DNA of 16,284 nucleotides. Source: JAABSP01 sp011390135 (GTDB lineage: Bacteria; Desulfobacterota; Desulfobacteria; Desulfobacterales; JAABSP01). The notes below the pieces were generated by a model, which searched no databases, was not told where the DNA came from, and saw nothing but the letters and a program-made list of their open reading frames with translations. Both the position numbers and the translations under genes were made by a program. Below are positions 14,274 through 16,284 of the stretch, piece by piece; within the stretch, counting starts at the first letter, position 1; the number at the start of each line of letters is the position of its first letter. The stretch covers positions 1 to 16,284 of the forward strand of contig JAABSZ010000081.1 of NCBI GenBank assembly GCA_011390135.1, read 5' to 3'.

Positions 14274-16284
14274 TTGGCCCAGCTCGAACACATGGAAGCC
14301 ATTGAAAAACGGCTCTGGAATGCCGCAGACACTCTGCGGGCCAATTCCAATTACGCGAGCAACGAGTATTTCCTGCCGGTGATGGGGCTGATTTTCCTGC
14401 GCCATGCCTACAGCCGTTTTCTGGCTGTAAAAGATGATATCGAAGCGGGGCTGCCCAGACGCGGGGGGAAGACCCGGGCTCTGAGCAAGGAGGACTTTTC
14501 GGAGAAGGGCGCGATCTTTTTGAAGCCCGAGGCCCAATTCGATTATCTGGTGGGGCTGAAGGACGAGGCGGATCGGGCAGAGGCCATCATCGGCGCGATG
14601 GTCTCCATTGAATCGGATTATGAGAGTCTGCGGGATGTTCTGCCCAAGAACGAGTACAAGGAGCTGGACAACGATGTGCTGAAGGATCTGCTGAACGCGC
14701 TCGATCCGGATGAACTCAAAAGCGTTTCCGGCGATGTGTTCGGCCGGATCTACGAGTATTTTCTCACCCAGTTTGCAGATCAGAAGGCCCATGACGGGGG
14801 AGAGTTCTTCACGCCGGTCTCATTGGTTTCGCTGATTGCCAATGTGCTGAAGCCCGAGCGGGGCACGGTGCTGGACCCGGCCTGCGGCTCCGGGGGGATG
14901 TTCGTCCAGAGTGCGCGGTTTCTGACGCGGCGCCAGGAGAATCCTGCGGAGAAGCTCACCTTCTACGGTCTGGAGAAGAATGCCACGACGATCCGCCTGG
15001 CCAAGATGAACCTTGCGGTTCACGGGCTGGAGGGGAATATCCAAAAGGCCATCACCTACTATGAAGATCCCCACGGGATGGCCGGCAGAGCCGATTTCGT
15101 GATGGCCAATCCGCCCTTCAACGTGGATGAGATCGACTCGGAGAAGATCAAGACCGATCCGCGTCTGCCCTTCGGGCTGCCCGGGGTGAACAAGAAGAAG
15201 AAGGTCTCCAACGGGAATTACGTCTGGATCAGCTATTTCTACGGGTATCTGAACGAGGGGGGCCGCGGGGGCTTCGTGATGTCTTCCCAGGCATCGAGTG
15301 CGGGGCGGGATGAGGCAAAGGTGCGTAGGGAGATCATCGAAACCGGGGATGTGGACATCATGATCGCGATCCGGTCCAACTTCTTCTATACCCGCACCGT
15401 TCCCTGCGAGCTTTGGTTCTTCAACCGGAACAAGCCCGAGGCGCACCGGGACAAGGTGCTGATGATCGACGCGAGGAACATCTACCGGAAGGTGACGCGG
15501 AAGATCTACGACTTCAGCCCGGAGCAGGAGCAGAACCTGCTGGCGATCGTCCGGCTCTATCGGGGGGAGCCGGAGCCGTATCTGGCGCTGGTGGCTGAAT
15601 ACTGCCGAAAGGTGCTGGATGAAGGGGAGGGGTGCTTTGGGGGAGTGAACGATAAGGGGGAGGAGATCGCGCCGCTGCCGGATTTTGTCGGTGCTGTGGA
15701 GAAGGTTCGAGAGGTGCTGGGGCCCTTTTTGAAGACGCTTTCGAAAAAGGGGGCGCATGTGGATGCGCTGAAGGCGCTGGATGATGCCCTTGGGGGCTTC
15801 AAATCCGATGTGGAAGGCTTTCGGAAGTCTCTGGATGAACAGCAGCGGGAATGGAAGCGGCAGAAGAAGGGCAACGGGGCGCTCAAAAAGGCGGTGGAGC
15901 GTCTTGTACCTTTGACGGAATCGGCCTGGGAGCTGGTCAAGGGGGCCGATCTGCTGTACAAGATGGTCTGCCGGCTGATCGAGATCTGCGACAAGGATTG
16001 TGATGCGCGGAAGAATGGAGCCTGGGCCAACCGGGAGATCGCCGGGGGACGGAAGGCTGCGGATGAAGCCCGGGGGCTGGCGGTGGAGGAGCTGAAGCAG
16101 GTGCGCTATTTCCGGCGGCAGGCCCGCTGGCTGACGGAGCGGTTTCCCGAGGCGAAATTGCGGGATGTGGAGGGCCTGGTCAAATTGGTGGATCTCGGGG
16201 AGATCGAGGCCAATGACTGGAGCCTGACGCCGGGGCGGTATGTGGGAGTTGCGCCGGAAGAGGCGGATGAGGATTTTGATTTCG
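14274..16284 (+). CDS. hsdM: Type I restriction-modification methyltransferase subunit HsdM (3' end cut off)
   Basis: This N6-adenine methyltransferase subunit works with HsdS, and with HsdR for cleavage, at a bipartite target. The frame is open for 670 codons to the right edge with no stop. It has the N-terminal helical domain (LWNAADTLRANSNYASNEY), GGEFFTPVSLVSL just before SAM motif I LDPACGSGGMF (200-210), and the catalytic NPPF (279-282). It also has a long C-terminal helical region ending in DWSLTPGRYVGVAPEE, normally close to the HsdM C-terminus. Perhaps 30-40 residues are missing. The start is TTG at 14274, with GGAGG (14263-14267) six bases upstream. The first in-frame ATG, at 14292, is too far from that site. 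hsdS and hsdR are expected beyond the edge but are not seen. yhaO is divergent on its left. Confidence 0.95.
   Translation, partial: MAQLEHMEAIEKRLWNAADTLRANSNYASNEYFLPVMGLIFLRHAYSRFLAVKDDIEAGLPRRGGKTRALSKEDFSEKGAIFLKPEAQFDYLVGLKDEADRAEAIIGAMVSIESDYESLRDVLPKNEYKELDNDVLKDLLNALDPDELKSVSGDVFGRIYEYFLTQFADQKAHDGGEFFTPVSLVSLIANVLKPERGTVLDPACGSGGMFVQSARFLTRRQENPAEKLTFYGLEKNATTIRLAKMNLAVHGLEGNIQKAITYYEDPHGMAGRADFVMANPPFNVDEIDSEKIKTDPRLPFGLPGVNKKKKVSNGNYVWISYFYGYLNEGGRGGFVMSSQASSAGRDEAKVRREIIETGDVDIMIAIRSNFFYTRTVPCELWFFNRNKPEAHRDKVLMIDARNIYRKVTRKIYDFSPEQEQNLLAIVRLYRGEPEPYLALVAEYCRKVLDEGEGCFGGVNDKGEEIAPLPDFVGAVEKVREVLGPFLKTLSKKGAHVDALKALDDALGGFKSDVEGFRKSLDEQQREWKRQKKGNGALKKAVERLVPLTESAWELVKGADLLYKMVCRLIEICDKDCDARKNGAWANREIAGGRKAADEARGLAVEELKQVRYFRRQARWLTERFPEAKLRDVEGLVKLVDLGEIEANDWSLTPGRYVGVAPEEADEDFDF

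Noticed and set aside
14820..15758. A 312-codon open frame on the minus strand across the methyltransferase core
   Set aside because: The plus-strand frame carries the SAM motif and NPPF of HsdM. The antisense product is low-complexity and unrecognisable.

Overview
The window is GC-rich DNA from a Gram-negative bacterium, most likely a deltaproteobacterium of the sulfate-reducing Desulfobacterota type. That placement is an inference from three things. There is a pyruvate, phosphate dikinase. There is an NtrC-type sigma-54 two-component pair. There is an AblB-type beta-lysine acetyltransferase, an osmolyte enzyme known from methanogens and some anaerobic bacteria. No rRNA, tRNA, CRISPR array or insertion sequence was seen.

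Layout, left to right. (1) 1-32: the first codons of an unidentified minus-strand gene, directly downstream of ablB. (2) 47-901, minus: ablB. (3) 902-1098: a divergent spacer with a 48-bp array of 12-bp repeats. (4) 1099-1764, plus: an M23-like metallopeptidase with no visible signal peptide. (5) 1816-4539, minus: ppdK, convergent with the peptidase gene. (6) 4540-4979: an AT-rich divergent control region. It carries a sigma-70-like promoter for ppdK, two TATG-N7-CATA dyads 23 bp apart, and a near-consensus sigma-54 (-24/-12) promoter facing the sensor kinase. (7) 4980-6851, plus: a hybrid sensor histidine kinase (2 TM, HAMP, PAS, HisKA, HATPase, REC). (8) 6852-7070: a spacer with 10-bp-periodic repeats inside a 12-bp-stem hairpin. 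(9) 7071-8522, plus: an NtrC-family sigma-54 activator. (10) 8528-8875, minus: a small PGPGW-like membrane protein. (11) 8876-9121: a spacer with two dyad structures. (12) 9122-12676 and 12673-13947, minus: an overlapping yhaN-yhaO pair, an SMC-like ATPase and a Mre11/SbcD-like nuclease. (13) 13948-14273: a divergent promoter region. (14) 14274 to the right edge, plus: hsdM, a type I restriction-modification methyltransferase, cut off by the window.

Two units stand out. The first is the kinase and activator, whose control region is shared head-to-head with ppdK. The simplest reading is an autoregulated sigma-54 circuit that may also control ppdK, and so the pyruvate/PEP interconversion used in gluconeogenesis by anaerobes. 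The second is the yhaON nuclease-ATPase pair divergent from a type I methyltransferase, which looks like a DNA-repair/defence neighbourhood. I did not find an obviously new multi-gene system. The most original signals are the paired dyads with the sigma-54 promoter, the helically phased hairpin before the activator, and the two separate 4 x 12-bp repeat arrays.
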